From positions 142,860,993 to 142,924,992 of the forward strand of contig NC_044557.1 in NCBI RefSeq assembly GCF_007565055.1: a DNA stretch of 64,000 nucleotides, in the 5' to 3' direction. Of the stretch, positions 47,329-59,489 are shown piece by piece. The notes beneath the pieces are model-generated. The model saw only the letters and a program-made list of their open reading frames with translations, was not told the DNA's origin and did not search any database. Source of the stretch: Rhinopithecus roxellana (taxonomy: Eukaryota; Chordata; Mammalia; Primates; Cercopithecidae). Every line of letters begins with the position of its first letter. The first letter of the stretch is position 1. A program made the position numbers and the translations under genes.

Positions 47329-47608
47329 TTTGTTTTTTTCTCTTTTGGGACAGCGTCTTGCTCTATCACCCAGGCTGCAGTGCAGTGGTGGAACTGTAGC
47401 TCACTATAGCCTCAGCCTCCTGGGCACAGCAATCCTCCCTCTTCAGCCTCCTGAGTAGCTGAGACCCAGCTCATTTTTAAAATTTGTGCAGAGACGGGGG
47501 CTCATTATGTTGCCCAAGCTAGTCTCGAACTTCTGGATTTAAGCAGTTCTCCCACCTCGGCCTCCCCAAATGCTGAGATTACAGGCGTGAAACCACTGCA
47601 CCCAGCCT
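47329..47608 (-). mobile_element. Old Alu (AluJ-like)
   Basis: Reverse-orientation Alu, 'gggacagcgtcttgctctat' to 'cactgcacccagcc', highly diverged with AluJ-type text ('tcattatgttgcccaagct'). Confidence 0.85.
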
Positions 47609-48242
47609 AACGTTCAATTTTTAAAAACAAGATTTTCTTCTGTTTCTTTTCATTTATAGGTCATGACATTCAAACAATGATGGCATAAAAGTTTTTGTTG
47701 TTCTCTTCCTCCTGTTTTGGGCAAAACAAGTTATTTTGAAATTCTTTTGACATTTAATTCTAAAGGTTTATGGCCAATTCTTTAAGCAAGAACATTCAAA
47801 AAGTTACAGAAATTGTCTCTATTCAATGCCTTTTAAAATGCTATTTTTCAATGTAGCCAAATGAGAGTATTTTAAAGCACTGCTATTGTGAGTGCACTAA
47901 GAACACTTTTGAGATCATTATTAGAATTTTACTTCTCCATTTTCCAAAACACATAATACCAAGTTCCAAAAAGTTGCACCTTGAGATAGGTAACTATTCC
48001 TTATGAAAAAAAATTACAAGTTGCATGAAATTTGCGTGAATTAGTTAAGACCAGTGTTTATAATCAATGCCTAACAAAATTAAAAGCTGCTGAGTTTTTC
48101 CTAACAAAACTGAATAATATTGTTTCTCATTTGTGACCACTTTCTGTGGAAATGAACAATATTCCAGCTAATTCAAACACTGCTGCAGATAATATTAAAT
48201 AGTCATGTCATTTTAATTCCAAAACTTTGACCCCCACCACAC
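47609..48242. other. Intron, single-copy DNA
   Basis: No exon or clear repeat recognised. Confidence 0.5.
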
Positions 48243-48245
48243 ACC

Positions 48246-48292
<47 letters not shown>
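48243..48292. repeat. (CA)n microsatellite
   Basis: CACCCACCC start, then about 19 CA units. In PSD3 pre-mRNA this is a GU-repeat. Confidence 0.98.
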
Positions 48293-48294
<2 letters not shown>

Positions 48295-48426
48295 CGACAA
48301 CAAAGCTTCAATTCCAGGGAGCATTTAAACTTCTATACCCATGGCTTCAAATAATAATTTTGATTTTGAGAATTCATCTAGCCCCTCACTTCAAATGTTT
48401 TATTTCGAGAAGGGAATACCGACATG

Positions 48427-48430
<4 letters not shown>

Positions 48431-48466
<36 letters not shown>

Positions 48467-48497
48467 CACGCACACACACACACACATATACACACAG
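48431..48497. repeat. Interrupted (CA)n microsatellite
   Basis: CA repeats with CG and TA interruptions, about 65 bp. It is a second GU-rich run in the PSD3 transcript 140 bp from the first. Confidence 0.95.
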
Positions 48498-49734
48498 GGT
48501 TGCTTAAAGGACAACCTCCATCCTAAGAAAAAGTAAGACTGGCAAGGAATCGAGTTCTTTAACTTCTAAGCCCCCGACTGCAGAGTCACAATGCACGTTA
48601 GTACCCGTGGTACAGACAATAAAGACGTAAAAGTCCTTCAGGAAAAAAAGAAAAAAAAAAAGTTTCTTTGTTTCACTACCTTGATAATTTTTTGTTTACT
48701 TCCTGTTTACTTTCTATCTATTCTACATGCAACACACTCTTTGTGAAACAGGCACTGCAACTTTTGCTAAGCTATTAGATTTACACAATAAGGTTTTTTT
48801 CTACCACAGAAACTTTGGTTGAGAAGGGGCCACGGGAAGGTCTTCTACATGCTACAAAAAGAAATATCATAAAAAGAAGTATGATGCATAGCCCTAAATA
48901 AAGTCTGTCCTGTGTCCTGTCCACTTCTGCAAAGGACACCATTCAGGCATCACTTGCTAGCAGAACCAATCTGTGTTGTTTCTCTAGTGTAGTACAGTCC
49001 ATCCCCTGGAGTGTGTTCCAAGTACCCCCCTTCACCACCCTCTGAGCTGGACAAATACACTCTTAAGAGCAATACTCCACCTGGTACAATAATAAAGTAG
49101 AATCATCCTCAAATTCAACTCTAAAAATGGCAAGAGTCTGTGACCTGGGTGTGATGTCCTGGGTCAAACTGTCCCTCCTACACCAATATCTCCCTAGTGA
49201 AAGTCTCTGCCTCCTGACCTAAGCTATCAGTGTGAACCACTAAGCAATTCCCAACTATCTGCTGCAAGAAGCTGCCTATCAGAGATGAACCCAGAAAACA
49301 GCTTGCACTCACATTTTATGACTTTCAGAGAACACTGACATTTCAGAATGAAACTCATCATGGAAAAGTAATACACTGACCTCCCTAGTATATTAACCCC
49401 ATGTACATCTCATCTTCTCAAATAAAAAAATATGTCAGGTGACCAAGTTCAGCTACGTTAAAGTTTACAGCGCAAGAGTATTTGCTTAACTGTGCTTCTC
49501 CTAGGTCCTGGCACTACTTCACTCCCATTTAGCATACGTGCTGACTCCAAAAATGGCAAGCCAATCCAATCAATCAGCTCTTGAAGTTTCCATTTAAGCT
49601 CCATTCTTAAATTTTATTTCTAAGGCATATAATAAATAATATTAATCTGGTTTTATAAAGAAGGAGGAAAAGGGAGAACAGAGAGAGAGAGGGGAAAAAA
49701 AAACCTGATCACTTCAATAGCTAGAAAAGCATAC
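48498..49734. other. Intron, single-copy DNA
   Basis: No exon or clear repeat recognised between the CA repeats and the orphan exon-like unit. Confidence 0.5.
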
Positions 49735-49800
49735 CTGAAGCCAAAACAGACCTATCAGTCTGGAACTTCCCCTCAGGGGATACACGGCTTTCTTCGGAGT
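49735..49800 (-). other. Orphan exon-like unit, 66 nt, possible cassette or cryptic exon of PSD3
   Basis: On the minus strand a pyrimidine-rich acceptor (attctattttctacag) and a donor (CTTCAG|gtatgc) bracket 66 nt. One frame is open, reading D-S-E-E-S-R-V-S-P-E-G-K-F then Q-T-D-R-S-V-L-A-S. That frame does not match any part of PSD3 I know. In the phase needed to join the exon at 30592 it meets TGA after eight codons. If spliced in it would therefore be a 5'-UTR exon, would need another unseen exon, or would act as a poison exon. It may be a chance pairing of splice sites. Confidence 0.25.
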
Positions 49801-50470
49801 CTGTAGAAAATAGAATGCATTTTGGCATCATTCTTTAAGTTCACTTTAAAATTTCTCCTTCAACTATAGTCAAGTCATCTAGAAAGTCTTAGTTTTACAC
49901 TGTGAATTCCTATCAGTGGAACTAGGGCTGATAAAATAAAAACTAAACTTACTTTAAATCAGTTAAAAGATCTTTACCCTAGCCTCTTAAAATAAGAACA
50001 AAGTACAAGTTAAGTGGCAATAATAGCAAAGGTGTGAATTCTCCCCTACCCTTTATTCACTAGAGGTATGAAAAGTCCTGTTCTGTTGATAATCAAATTG
50101 GCTTCTGGGCCCTGTCACAAGAGATCCTGAATTCTACAACGCATCATTGAATTCTGCAATATCACCAGCTCCAAGTCACCCAAAAGATGACGTTTCTACA
50201 CCTTGTCACACAATATTGTCACATGCTAGTCACTCCATAGCAACTAGAATACTTGCAGAAGTAACTCTCAATGATACCATTTAAAACTTGCCTAAGTTTT
50301 TGGGAAAATGAGGATGTCATACCTCCTCTCTCCCCTTACAATTACACACGGTGCTTTATCTTAAACACATACACATACACACACACCGCCCCCCAATCCA
50401 TGTTCACAAGTGTTTCCTAATACTCTGATAAGGTGGCCTAGAAAGCACTATAAACTTACTGGAGAAAAAG
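49801..50470. other. Intron, single-copy DNA
   Basis: Nothing recognised. A short CA-rich piece lies at 50367-50386. Confidence 0.5.
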
Positions 50471-50765
50471 TGAGGTCAGGCATGGTAATTCAAGCCTGTA
50501 ATCCCTGCACTTTGGGCGGCTGAGGCGGGAGGATTATTCAAGCCTAGGAGTTCAAGATCAGCCTGGACAACACAGTGAGACCCTGTCTAAATAAAACAAA
50601 TTTCCAGGCATATCAGTACATGTCTGTAGCCCTGGCTACTTGGGAGGCTGAGGCGGGAAGAACATGTGAACCCAGGACTTTGAGGCTACAATCAGCTATG
50701 ATCATGCCACTACACTCTAGCCTGGGTGACAGAACATGACCCTGTCTCCAAAAAATAAATAACTT
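50471..50765 (+). mobile_element. Old Alu (AluJ-like)
   Basis: 'gtcaggcatggtaattcaag' to 'gaccctgtctccaaaaaata', highly diverged dimer with AluJ text ('gatcagcctggacaacacag'). Confidence 0.85.
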
Positions 50766-50934
50766 TTTAAAAGTGAGACCCAGGCTACATAACTTTTCCA
50801 AAGACATAAAGCTATTTGGATATGAAGTTAGAATTAACCACATGTATCTGCCTTCAGTCCTGGAGTACTTTCCACAGTCAACATTCCACTGCCCTAATAT
50901 AGACCTTAAATACAGTTGAAAGGAAGGCAACATG

Positions 50935-51110
50935 GTGAAGAGAAAAGAAATTATAAATTTGGAGGCTCAAGCAGACCAAGGTTCAGGTCTCAGCTCCAAA
51001 TTAGGTCACCTTCCTCACCCTTATTTTTCTCATCTGTAAGTAATGAGGATCAGAACACCTGCCTTACAGGGTTACTATGAGGATTAGACAAAATTGGTAG
51101 CTCAAAAATA
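50935..51110 (-). mobile_element. MIR element
   Basis: 'tcatctgtaagtaatgagg' and 'ttacagggttactatgagga' match reverse-orientation MIR. Confidence 0.7.
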
Positions 51111-51699
51111 CCTATTAGTCTTCAGATCTTTAAGACTTCAATGGTTTCTGCTTCTCAGAATTCTTGATTTTACAACATAGAAATAGAAAAATTAAATTCT
51201 ACCCAATTCCCAGAATAAATTCAGGGGCCATCTATCACTGGCTAAGGCATACATCTTATTATCTACGGTAAATGCTACAAAGAAATGTGTAGTGTTTGGG
51301 GGAAGCAGTGAATAAAAAGAGAGATCAAGATGGCTTTCTTCAATACCTGACTGCAATATAGATAACTAGAAGAGTCAAGTTAAATCCCTAGGCAGAGTAT
51401 CAGTAATACACAGTACTTCAGCCAGCATGCCAGGGCATACACTAGTCCATCCAGCATCACCCTTTTAGTCAAGCATTTGAACAAAAAAGAGGACAAGAAT
51501 TGCCTTCTTTCCTTAAGTCCCCCAAAACAGTATTCTATAAAACTCTAGTGTGCTCTAGGCTCTGAAAAATCAGAGCTATAAAAAAATACACACATACAAT
51601 GTTTTAACCTTCTAGCATTTCTCAGATTTATTTGACTATGAATCATTTTGTACCTCAATAGAATTTGAAAAACCCTGCCTTTCTTCAATACTATACTAA
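51111..51699. other. Intron, single-copy DNA
   Basis: Nothing recognised. Confidence 0.5.
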
Positions 51700-52025
51700 G
51701 TGCAGACCCTCAAACTTATGTGTGTATTAGAACTACATGAGAAATTGTTACAAAGGCAACTTTTCCAGTCCCATCTCAGACCTAAAGTTTGAGAACTCAA
51801 AAGTTAGTAATATTTCAAAAAGCATCCTAAGTGCTAAACAAATTTAGAAAACTACTGCACCAGGTTTTAAGAGTTGTCAGCTGTGAAGACCACCAGTCTC
51901 TCTTCATTTTCAATGTCTGTAAGAGTCACCTGGGAAGCTTGTTAAAAATGTACATTGCCTGGCACCACCCCCAACAGTCAGATTCACAGGTTCTGGGATG
52001 CAACCCAGTTTGAGAATCACAAATG
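51700..52025 (+). mobile_element. MER20-like hAT elements
   Basis: 'gtcacctgggaagcttgtta' and 'ccaacagtcagattcacagg' are MER20-type text (51905-52025). A second weaker piece at 51700-51790 ('actacatgagaaattgttac') looks related. Confidence 0.6.
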
Positions 52026-52474
52026 GTCTAACTAGGAGTTCAGTGTCCACTGGCTATAAGCATCCTCACCGTAACTACCTTGTATTTTATTAGAGGATAA
52101 ATAACAATTAAGGATATGAGTGTTGAGGGGAAGAGAATCCTGTTCATTGGTACAAATTAACTCAGAGGATTTCAGTATTTTGAATGAAGATGATTTCTTT
52201 TTCCAGTTCCAGCTCAAAGGGGAGGATGATTTAAGAAATCATGATTCATACATTGAACATTACTGTTTTAACTGACCAATATTTTCAAAGGACTGAGAAC
52301 AACCTGTGAAAATCTGATCTCCTCCCTAACCTGCATATGCAACTCACTGCTGGCTTTAAAAGCATGAGTAAAATCAGTACATCCCACAGGGATCTGTGTA
52401 GTCGACTCACAGTCTCTTCATTCGATCAGAATCAAGTTCTTCCAGTATTTCCCTCTACAGCAAAAAGGTCCTGG

Positions 52475-52961
52475 GATGGTTAATTTTATGCGTCAACTTG
52501 ACTGGGCCACAGGATACCTAGACACCTGGTTAAACATCGTTTCCGGGTGTGTTTGTGAGGGTGCTTCTGGAAGAGATGAGCATTTGAGTGGTGGACTGAG
52601 TAAAGTGGATGGCCCTCCCCAATGTAGGTGGGTATCATCCAAAGCCCAAGGACCTTAATGAACAAAAGGGTAGAGAAAGTTTGAATTCAATCTCTTCCTG
52701 ACTGCTAAACTGGGACATTGCTCTTTTCTGCCCTCAGAGCTCTTGGTTCTCAGGCCTTTATACTCAGACTACAACCTATATTATCAGCTCTCCGCCGCTC
52801 AGGCCTTCCAACACTAGAGGCTTCCCTGGGTCTCCAGCTCGCAGATGGCCCATAGTGGGACTTCTTGGCCTCCGTAATCACGTGAACCAATTCCCTATAA
52901 TGAATCTCATGACAGATAGATAGCTCCTATTGATTCAGTTTCTCTGGAGAATCCTATTACA
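52475..52961 (+). mobile_element. Dispersed repeat beginning ggttaattttatgcgtcaac
   Basis: Recurrent genomic text: 'gcgtcaacttgactgggcc', 'gtggactgagtaaagtggat', 'ggacttcttggcctccgtaa' and 'gattcagtttctctggagaa'. I recognise it as a common medium-reiteration element but cannot name its class securely. Confidence 0.6.
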
Positions 52962-53599
52962 ATTACACTACTCTCTTTACATGAACTAGTCCAATTCTTG
53001 GACCCAAAGAGAATTGTATCAGTAGCAATTTCCCTTGTAACTGGCCAAGTCCAATTTCCCATATGGCTCATCCAATAGCACGTCTTATTACATTATTACC
53101 TTATATTCCCTGTGCTGTAAACAAGATTATTCCTCAAGATTGTTTGTACCTTTCCCTTGGGAAAATAAATAGAAATGTTACCATCAAAGAAGGAAAGAGT
53201 CATATTGCCTACAGCTGATTGTGGAACAGCTACTGTGTTATCTTTGAAGTTTGAAGAATTGCATGTCAGCCTCCGTAGAGTTTGGCAAAGGCCCTTTGGA
53301 AATGTTTGCAGGTTTTGTTTTTGATTTTTAAAAATCTAATTATGGCTATACACACCTGCAATCAACTTTTATTTTGTACTCAACACTGAGGTGAATACTT
53401 CTATAGCCAGAGGCAGTGCACTTTCTACCTTTCAAATGTACTGTAAGTTCTGGGCCTTAAGTGCTATAGTATTAGTATCAGCTCATATCAAAGTGATATG
53501 AATGGTATAATGGTTCTCACATTGTTTCGTACCAATATGAATGTCACAGTTAAGAGCAGCAGCTTAAGAGGAAAACAAAGTTCCCTCACTGATATCAGT

Positions 53600-54260
53600 T
53601 ACCAAGCATGTATTCACAACTCCTGCTGGGCACCATATGAATAAAGAACAAAATACAGCTCTCCATACCAAGAACTTCATAGTCTAGGGAGGGAAGACAA
53701 ACTCTGCACAGATAACTATAAGCAAGATAGAAATAACGGAGCAACTAGTGCTTCAGTTGGAAAAGTTACATCATATACAACCCTGAACCAAAACGTGGCA
53801 TTTACCAGGTGGATAGTTCTCCCAGCACCCGGGATACGACATACAAGTCACAGACATGTAAGACTGCACGGCTTGTCCAAAGCAGTACAAGAGCCAATGT
53901 CACTAGACTACAGGGTGCGAAGACAGGGCAGTCAGAGAGGAGCGTGGAATGCTTAGGCGAGGGAGCGAGGGAAAGACTTTAAGTGGATAAGAAAAATAAT
54001 CAGATTTAAGGGCGATAACTAGGTGGTATTATGGAAGGTGACTGGATTAGATAGATTAAATGAATTGGAATTTATAAAGTGCTTAGAACAGTATCTGGCA
54101 AGTAAGTGCTATGAGAGTGTTTTTTAAGAGGGTGAGACTGAAGATGGGGGTGGTTCCGGTTAGTAGACTCCTGTAAAGGTCAAGGTGACAGATGACAAGG
54201 ACCCCATGTTACAATACCGAGCAGATGGAGCAGAATTGTGAGTAAAAAAGTAAAACTGGT
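53600..54260 (+). repeat. Ancient dispersed repeat (copy 3 of the family)
   Basis: 'ctgctgggcaccatatgaat', 'aagaacttcatagtctaggg', 'gcagtcagagaggagcgtgg' and 'gggagcgagggaaagacttt' follow the family order. Diverged. Confidence 0.4.
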
Positions 54261-54497
54261 TGAATTTGAGGCCAATTATATATTAGAGATGAAGAAAATA
54301 GAGTACTCAAGGTAGACTTCAGACTTCTCACTCGAACACCTTGGTGAATCACAGTGCCTTTAGCCAACCTTTAACCAACATAAACATAGGCCAGACTTTT
54401 AGGAAGGAGGCAGATTTTTAAAAAAGAAGCAAAATCTAGTATTTCTCACACTTAAATCATTTGAGTCTCATAAACTCCATGTAAGGTAGACAATTTA

Positions 54498-54521
54498 TAT
54501 ATATATATATATATATATATT
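54498..54521. repeat. (TA)n microsatellite
   Basis: About 12 TA units. Confidence 0.95.
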
Positions 54522-54980
54522 TTAACAACAACAAAAAAAAAATGACTGAGGTTAACGAGCTATCCCCTGAATTGTGTAATTAAAAGCTGCAGGCAGCAGA
54601 GCTATAAGCTACGTCCTCTGACTCCTTGGCTCATGGTTATTTCCACGTCAAACATTTGCCAAAGGAAACATATCATCCTCATACCCCAGCTTTCTACTTT
54701 TTCTCCTAAGCCAACTATAGCAAGCAGCCAAAAATCCATCCAAAAAATGACTTTAGTCTTATAGTTGCTGGTTCTTCCATTGAAGGCTTTGTTGTACCTC
54801 CTTATCAGTAATGGGAAATGCCCACTAACACTCAAGACTCAAGTTCATTTATAAGTTACAGCAACAACAAAGTGACCACATTCAAGCTTCGATACAAGGA
54901 AGCCATCTTACTCACAATTTTTTTTTTTTTTTAGTTCTCTTGACAAAAGGTATTTTTCTTTACAATGAAAAGTCAAACTA

Positions 54981-55728
54981 TTGGCCAGGCATGGTGGTTC
55001 ACGCCTGTAATCCCAGCACCTGGGGAGGCCAAGGCAGGCAGATTGCTCGAGCCCAGGAGTTCAAGTCCAGCCTGGGCAATATGGTGAAATCCCATCTCTA
55101 CCAATCAATCAATCAATACAAAAAAATACAAAAATTAGCTGGGGCTGGGCATGGTGGCTCAAGCCTGAAATCCCAGCACTTTGGGAGGCTGAGGCAGGCA
55201 GATTACATGAGGCCAGAAGTTTGAGACCAGCCTGGCCAACATGGCATAACTCTCTCTCTACTATAAACAAACAAACTGTAATCCCAGCACTTTGGGAGGC
55301 TGAGGCAGGTGGATCACATGAGGCCAGGAGTTCGAGATGAGGCTGGCCAACATGGTGAAACCCTGTCTTTACTAAAAATAAAAATACAAAATTTAGCCAA
55401 GCATGGTGGCACACATCTGTAGTCCCAGTTACTCAGGAGGCTGAGCGGGGAGGATGGCTTAAGCCTGGGAGGCAGAGGTTGCAGTGAACTGAGGTTGCTG
55501 CTACTGCACTCCAGCCTGGGTGACAGAGTGAGACTCCGTTAAAAAAAAAATACTAAAAATTTAAAAATTAGCCGGGCATGGTGGCATGTGCCTATGGTCT
55601 CAGCTACTAAGGCTGAGATAGGTGGATCAACTGAAGGTAGAGGCTGTAGTAAACTGTGATAATGCCACTGCACAGCCTGGGCAACAGTGAGAGACACACT
55701 GTCTCCAAGAAAATTTTTTTAAAAAGGG
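54981..55728 (+). mobile_element. Nested Alu cluster (Alu inserted in Alu)
   Basis: A host Alu occupies 54981-55141 and resumes at about 55551-55728 ('aaattagccgggcatggtgg'). Between them lie an Alu left arm (55142-55276, ending in ataaacaaacaaa) and a 5'-truncated Alu (55277-55550). The split point repeats 'tacaaaaattagctgg'-like text on both sides, a target duplication within the host Alu. Confidence 0.85.
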
Positions 55729-56408
55729 GTAAATTATCTAACATTTACACTTTGAAAAGCAAGTTCTCTATACCATAGAAAAACTAAAAACTCATTAAAA
55801 AACACACAAAGGAGAAAGTTTTAAGGTTATCTAGTGACCCAAGAATCTTGAGATACACCCAAATTCTTCCATAGTTCCCCTGTAACTAGAATGGATGTCA
55901 TTCCCTTTATCTAAAACGTTCCAGTGCCTACAGAATCCCACCCATCAACGCCCTAGCATGGTGTTCCTAGATGTGCTGCATTTGGCTGACCAAGTCTGGA
56001 GCCTCATTTCCCACTAAATTTTTCCCTTGTACATTACATGGTCTTTGGCTCATCTTATTGTTTCCTTAGCTTCAGGTGTCCTCTCCCTTCTAGCACACAC
56101 AAATCCACTCCTCCTGCAAGGCTCAAATCAATTGCCTCCATGAAGCCTATGGAAATCCTTGACTGACATGACTTCATAATCTTGTAGCACTTTTGTTAAG
56201 CCTCTAATAGGGCACTTCTTTGACTGTCTTGAAATGAAATACGTGAGATGAATTAAAGGATACTCTATGGTTTGAGGGATTTTTATTACAATTTTGTAAA
56301 AAGACATTTTTAAAAGACAACCATTTCACAGGGCCTGATGGTTTAAAAAAAAAAAAAAAATCACATCCATACCTTTTCCCCCCAAAAGCTCTGATAATGC
56401 CAAATCTT
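55729..56408. other. Intron, single-copy DNA
   Basis: No exon recognised. Confidence 0.5.
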
Positions 56409-56750
56409 AGTAATTTTATTATTATTATTATTATTATTATTATCATTATTATTATTTTCAGATGGAGTCTTGCTCTGTCAGCCAGCCTGGAGTGCAGTGG
56501 TGCAATCTCAGCTCACTGTAACCTCTGTTTCCCGGGTTCAAGCAATTCTCCTGTGTCAGCCTTCCCCAGTAGCTGGGTCTACAGGCATGTGCCACCACTC
56601 CCGGCTAATCTTTGAATTTTTAATAGAGACAAGGTTTCGCCATGTTGACCAGGATGGTCTCGAACTCCTGTCCCCAAGTGATCCACCCACCTTGGTCTCC
56701 CAAAGTACTGGGGTTACAGGTGTGAGCCACCGCGCCCGGCCAGTAATTTT
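56409..56750 (-). mobile_element. AluS-like element with (ATT)n tail and target duplication
   Basis: Alu body about 56458-56741 in reverse orientation. Target duplication agtaatttt at 56409-56417 and 56742-56750. The tail between the left target copy and the Alu is a (TTA)n microsatellite (56418-56457), so the poly(A) tail has become the microsatellite. Confidence 0.9.
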
Positions 56751-57514
56751 CTATTGAATGAAAGAGCCTCCAGATCCCACTGAGTCCTCGAGCCCCAAGG
56801 ACCTTGCTACATTAAAGCCTTTAGATCCTCCAAGAGCTATTGCTGAAATGCGCTCAGGTTATATTTGGTGTTCCCAATTAAACTCCAATAGACCACACCT
56901 AAACCAGACTCACTGTGGGTGACTCTTGCTTTACAACAGGTTTTATACACCAAAACTTCTGGGCATCTCTTTTAGTCATTTCCCAGGGGGACACAGAACA
57001 CATGCATAATGCAACTTGTTTAAAAGAACAACAGAAATTATCTTCTGTCATTCAAAGCAGAGGAACAGATATCAGGTATCAAAGTACACTTTGGTTATTC
57101 AATCAATCACTTTCATTTGCTGGCTTTTGGGCACACTTTTGTTAAGAATGAGTTACCTAAAGAATAACATGGTTGAGAAAGGAGATAAAAAGACTGCAGC
57201 ATAACCCAAACTCCGCCCCCTTCAGGAGGCGCAGCTGTTCTTTGGGTGCACTGCTTCCACGGCAAGGTAGGCGTGCAGGTATCTGCTTCCTGCTTCAGGG
57301 TTCTCTAATCACAGACTGGATTCTTTCAACCTAAACCATCTCTGAGAACAGAGCATCGTGGGGAAAGGCTAGTATCATTTTCAGCTATGGAAAATACCTA
57401 CAATAGCCATTTACTGGGGAAGGCACTTCACTGAAACCATTCATTCTAGGTGGCAACACTGTTAAGGTCAGAGAATAATGGACTGCGAGTCCAGAAAGCG
57501 AGATGGAGGCAAAA

Positions 57515-57660
57515 CAACTTAGAGGTTAAAAGCAAGGACTTGTGACACCGACCACCATAGTTCAAATCCTGACTCTGAAATTTGCTAGCTGTGTGAATGC
57601 GGTCAAGTTACTTGAATTTTGTGCCTCAGTTTGCCCATCTATAAAATGGGGTAGGAGTCT
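57515..57660 (-). mobile_element. MIR element
   Basis: 'tagctgtgtgaatgcggtca' and 'gcctcagtttgcccatctat', reverse-orientation MIR core. Confidence 0.8.
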
Positions 57661-57689
57661 GCATGACTCAAGCACATAAAATAGGGCAG

Positions 57690-57790
57690 CTATTAATCTG
57701 GCTCTAAAGCTCAACGCCTGTATGACCTCAAGCAAGTCACTTAAAATCTCAGCTTCCTCATCTGTAAAGTGAAAGTACTAAATACACACC
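57690..57790 (-). mobile_element. MIR element, second copy
   Basis: 'cagcttcctcatctgtaaag', reverse-orientation MIR core, right after the first MIR. Confidence 0.7.
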
Positions 57791-57961
57791 CTTCCACAGC
57801 TCTAGAATGGCTCTAAACTTAAGTATAGTACTACATAAATCAATGTGCCAGGATTAGCAGTATCAACTTGCTTAGTTTTATTAGTCATATAGTAATTTCA
57901 CATAAAATCAGTTTGATCACCATATCTTTAGTTCCAGTTCTCCAAGGTCAACCCTCAGTTC

Positions 57962-58290
57962 AACATGACAATAGGCCAGGCACCGTGGCTCATGCCTGTA
58001 ATTCCAGCACTTTGGGAGGCTGAGGCAGGTGGATCACCCGAGGTCTGGAGTTTGAGACCAGCAATGTGAAACCCCGTCTCTACTAAAAAATACAAAACTT
58101 AGCCAGGCATGGTGGTACCTGCCTATAGTCCCAGCTAGTCGAGAGGCTGAGGAAGGAGAATTGCTTGAACCCGGGAGGCAGAAGCTGCAGTAAGCTGAGA
58201 TCGCAACCACTGCACTCCAGCCTGGGCAACAAAGTGAGACTCCATCTCAAAATATAAATAAATGAAATAAAATAAACAACAAACATGACA
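57962..58290 (+). mobile_element. AluS-like element with target duplication
   Basis: Alu body 57974-58255 (ggccaggcaccgtggctc to ccatctcaaaatataaataa). Target repeat aacatgaca at 57962-57970 and 58282-58290. It lacks 'ctggccaacatgg' ('ccagcaatgtgaaacc'), a small deletion. Confidence 0.9.
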
Positions 58291-59136
58291 TCAAACAGGT
58301 TCCCTCATGAAGACATACTGCAAATAAATAAGCTATAGAAAATAGCCAAAAATGTATTTGGTCTTGCTATTCATATTCAGCTCTGAGTTTAGTAATTTAC
58401 AGTAACAGAATTGACATAACAAAAAAACACAGAAAAAGTATGGGAAGAAAGGTAAGTTTACTGTAACTTGAGAAAAGTTGAAATGGTGTCTTTGTATTCA
58501 CTTCTGAAAACATTTTCGTAAACTGGAACCATCCAGGCTCACAAAAGCAAAAACCTTCCTCTCTGCTGCCAACAAAACAGCACCAAATACTTTCACATAC
58601 ATTCCTGTGTTTTCCTCCTACTGCCTTTTTCTCTCTAGCTCTTGAAATATGGTCTTTATTATAGGTGGAGTTCTCATACTTTATGAGGCAGCCTGCCATT
58701 TTAGATGCTGTAAAAGCCCAGTGGATGTATTACTGCAACCCTGAAGAGTAAGGAAATTAAAGGATAAAAGTATAAAGTATAGGGTTATATCTTGCTTCAT
58801 GTCCAAGGTTGCACAGAGGTCATCTATGTATAAAACTGCTTTTTTTTTTCAAATTCCTCAAAACTGTGCACAACTCCAGTAACAGAAGATAGGCTTTCCC
58901 TTCAGTTCTGCATAGGTTCAGATCAGGATAAAACTCAGACGTTTCGGGTACAGGCTCACTGGCCATACTCCTTTCAACTCCAACTTCCCTACGCCACTAC
59001 TTTTGCCAATCAGTACAGCTCACTGTGGTTGCTCAAGTTCACCAATAACACGTCAAACATTACCCTCCAACCCCCTTTTAACTATTAACTTAGGAAACAC
59101 TGAGTGACTACTGTGAGGCAGACATAATGGTCAACG
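58291..59136. other. Intron, single-copy DNA
   Basis: No exon recognised. A 100-codon minus-strand frame at 58699-58397 has no recognisable domain or splice context. Confidence 0.5.
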
Positions 59137-59489
59137 CATTAGTCCATTCTCACAGTGCTAATAAAGACACACCCAAGACTGGGCAATTTATAAATGAAAG
59201 CCGTTTAGCTGGCTCACACTTCCACGTGGCTGGAGATGCGTCATCATCATGGTGGAAGGCAGAGGAGGAGGAAAGGCATGTCTTACATGGTGGCAGGCAA
59301 AAGAGCAGGTGCAGGGGAACTGCCCTTTATAAAACCATCAGACCTGATGAGATTTATTCATTATCATTAGAACAGCACAGCTCCTATGATTCAATTACCT
59401 CCCACCGAGTGCTTCCCATGACACATGGGGATTATGGGAACTACAATTCAAGATGAGATTTGGGTGGTGACACAGCCAAACAATATCAG
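59137..59489 (+). mobile_element. MaLR LTR (MST/THE1-type)
   Basis: 'attagtccattctcacagtg', 'gactgggcaatttataaatg', 'catgtcttacatggtggcag' and 'gatgagatttgggtggtgac' are the recognisable start, middle and end of an ERVL-MaLR solo LTR. No internal retroviral sequence adjoins it. Confidence 0.9.

Noticed and set aside
57180..57300. GC-richer patch with 'ctccgcccccttcaggaggc', considered as a promoter or CpG island
   Set aside because: Too short and too poor in CpG for an island, and no first exon with a donor phase-compatible with PSD3 was seen next to it.
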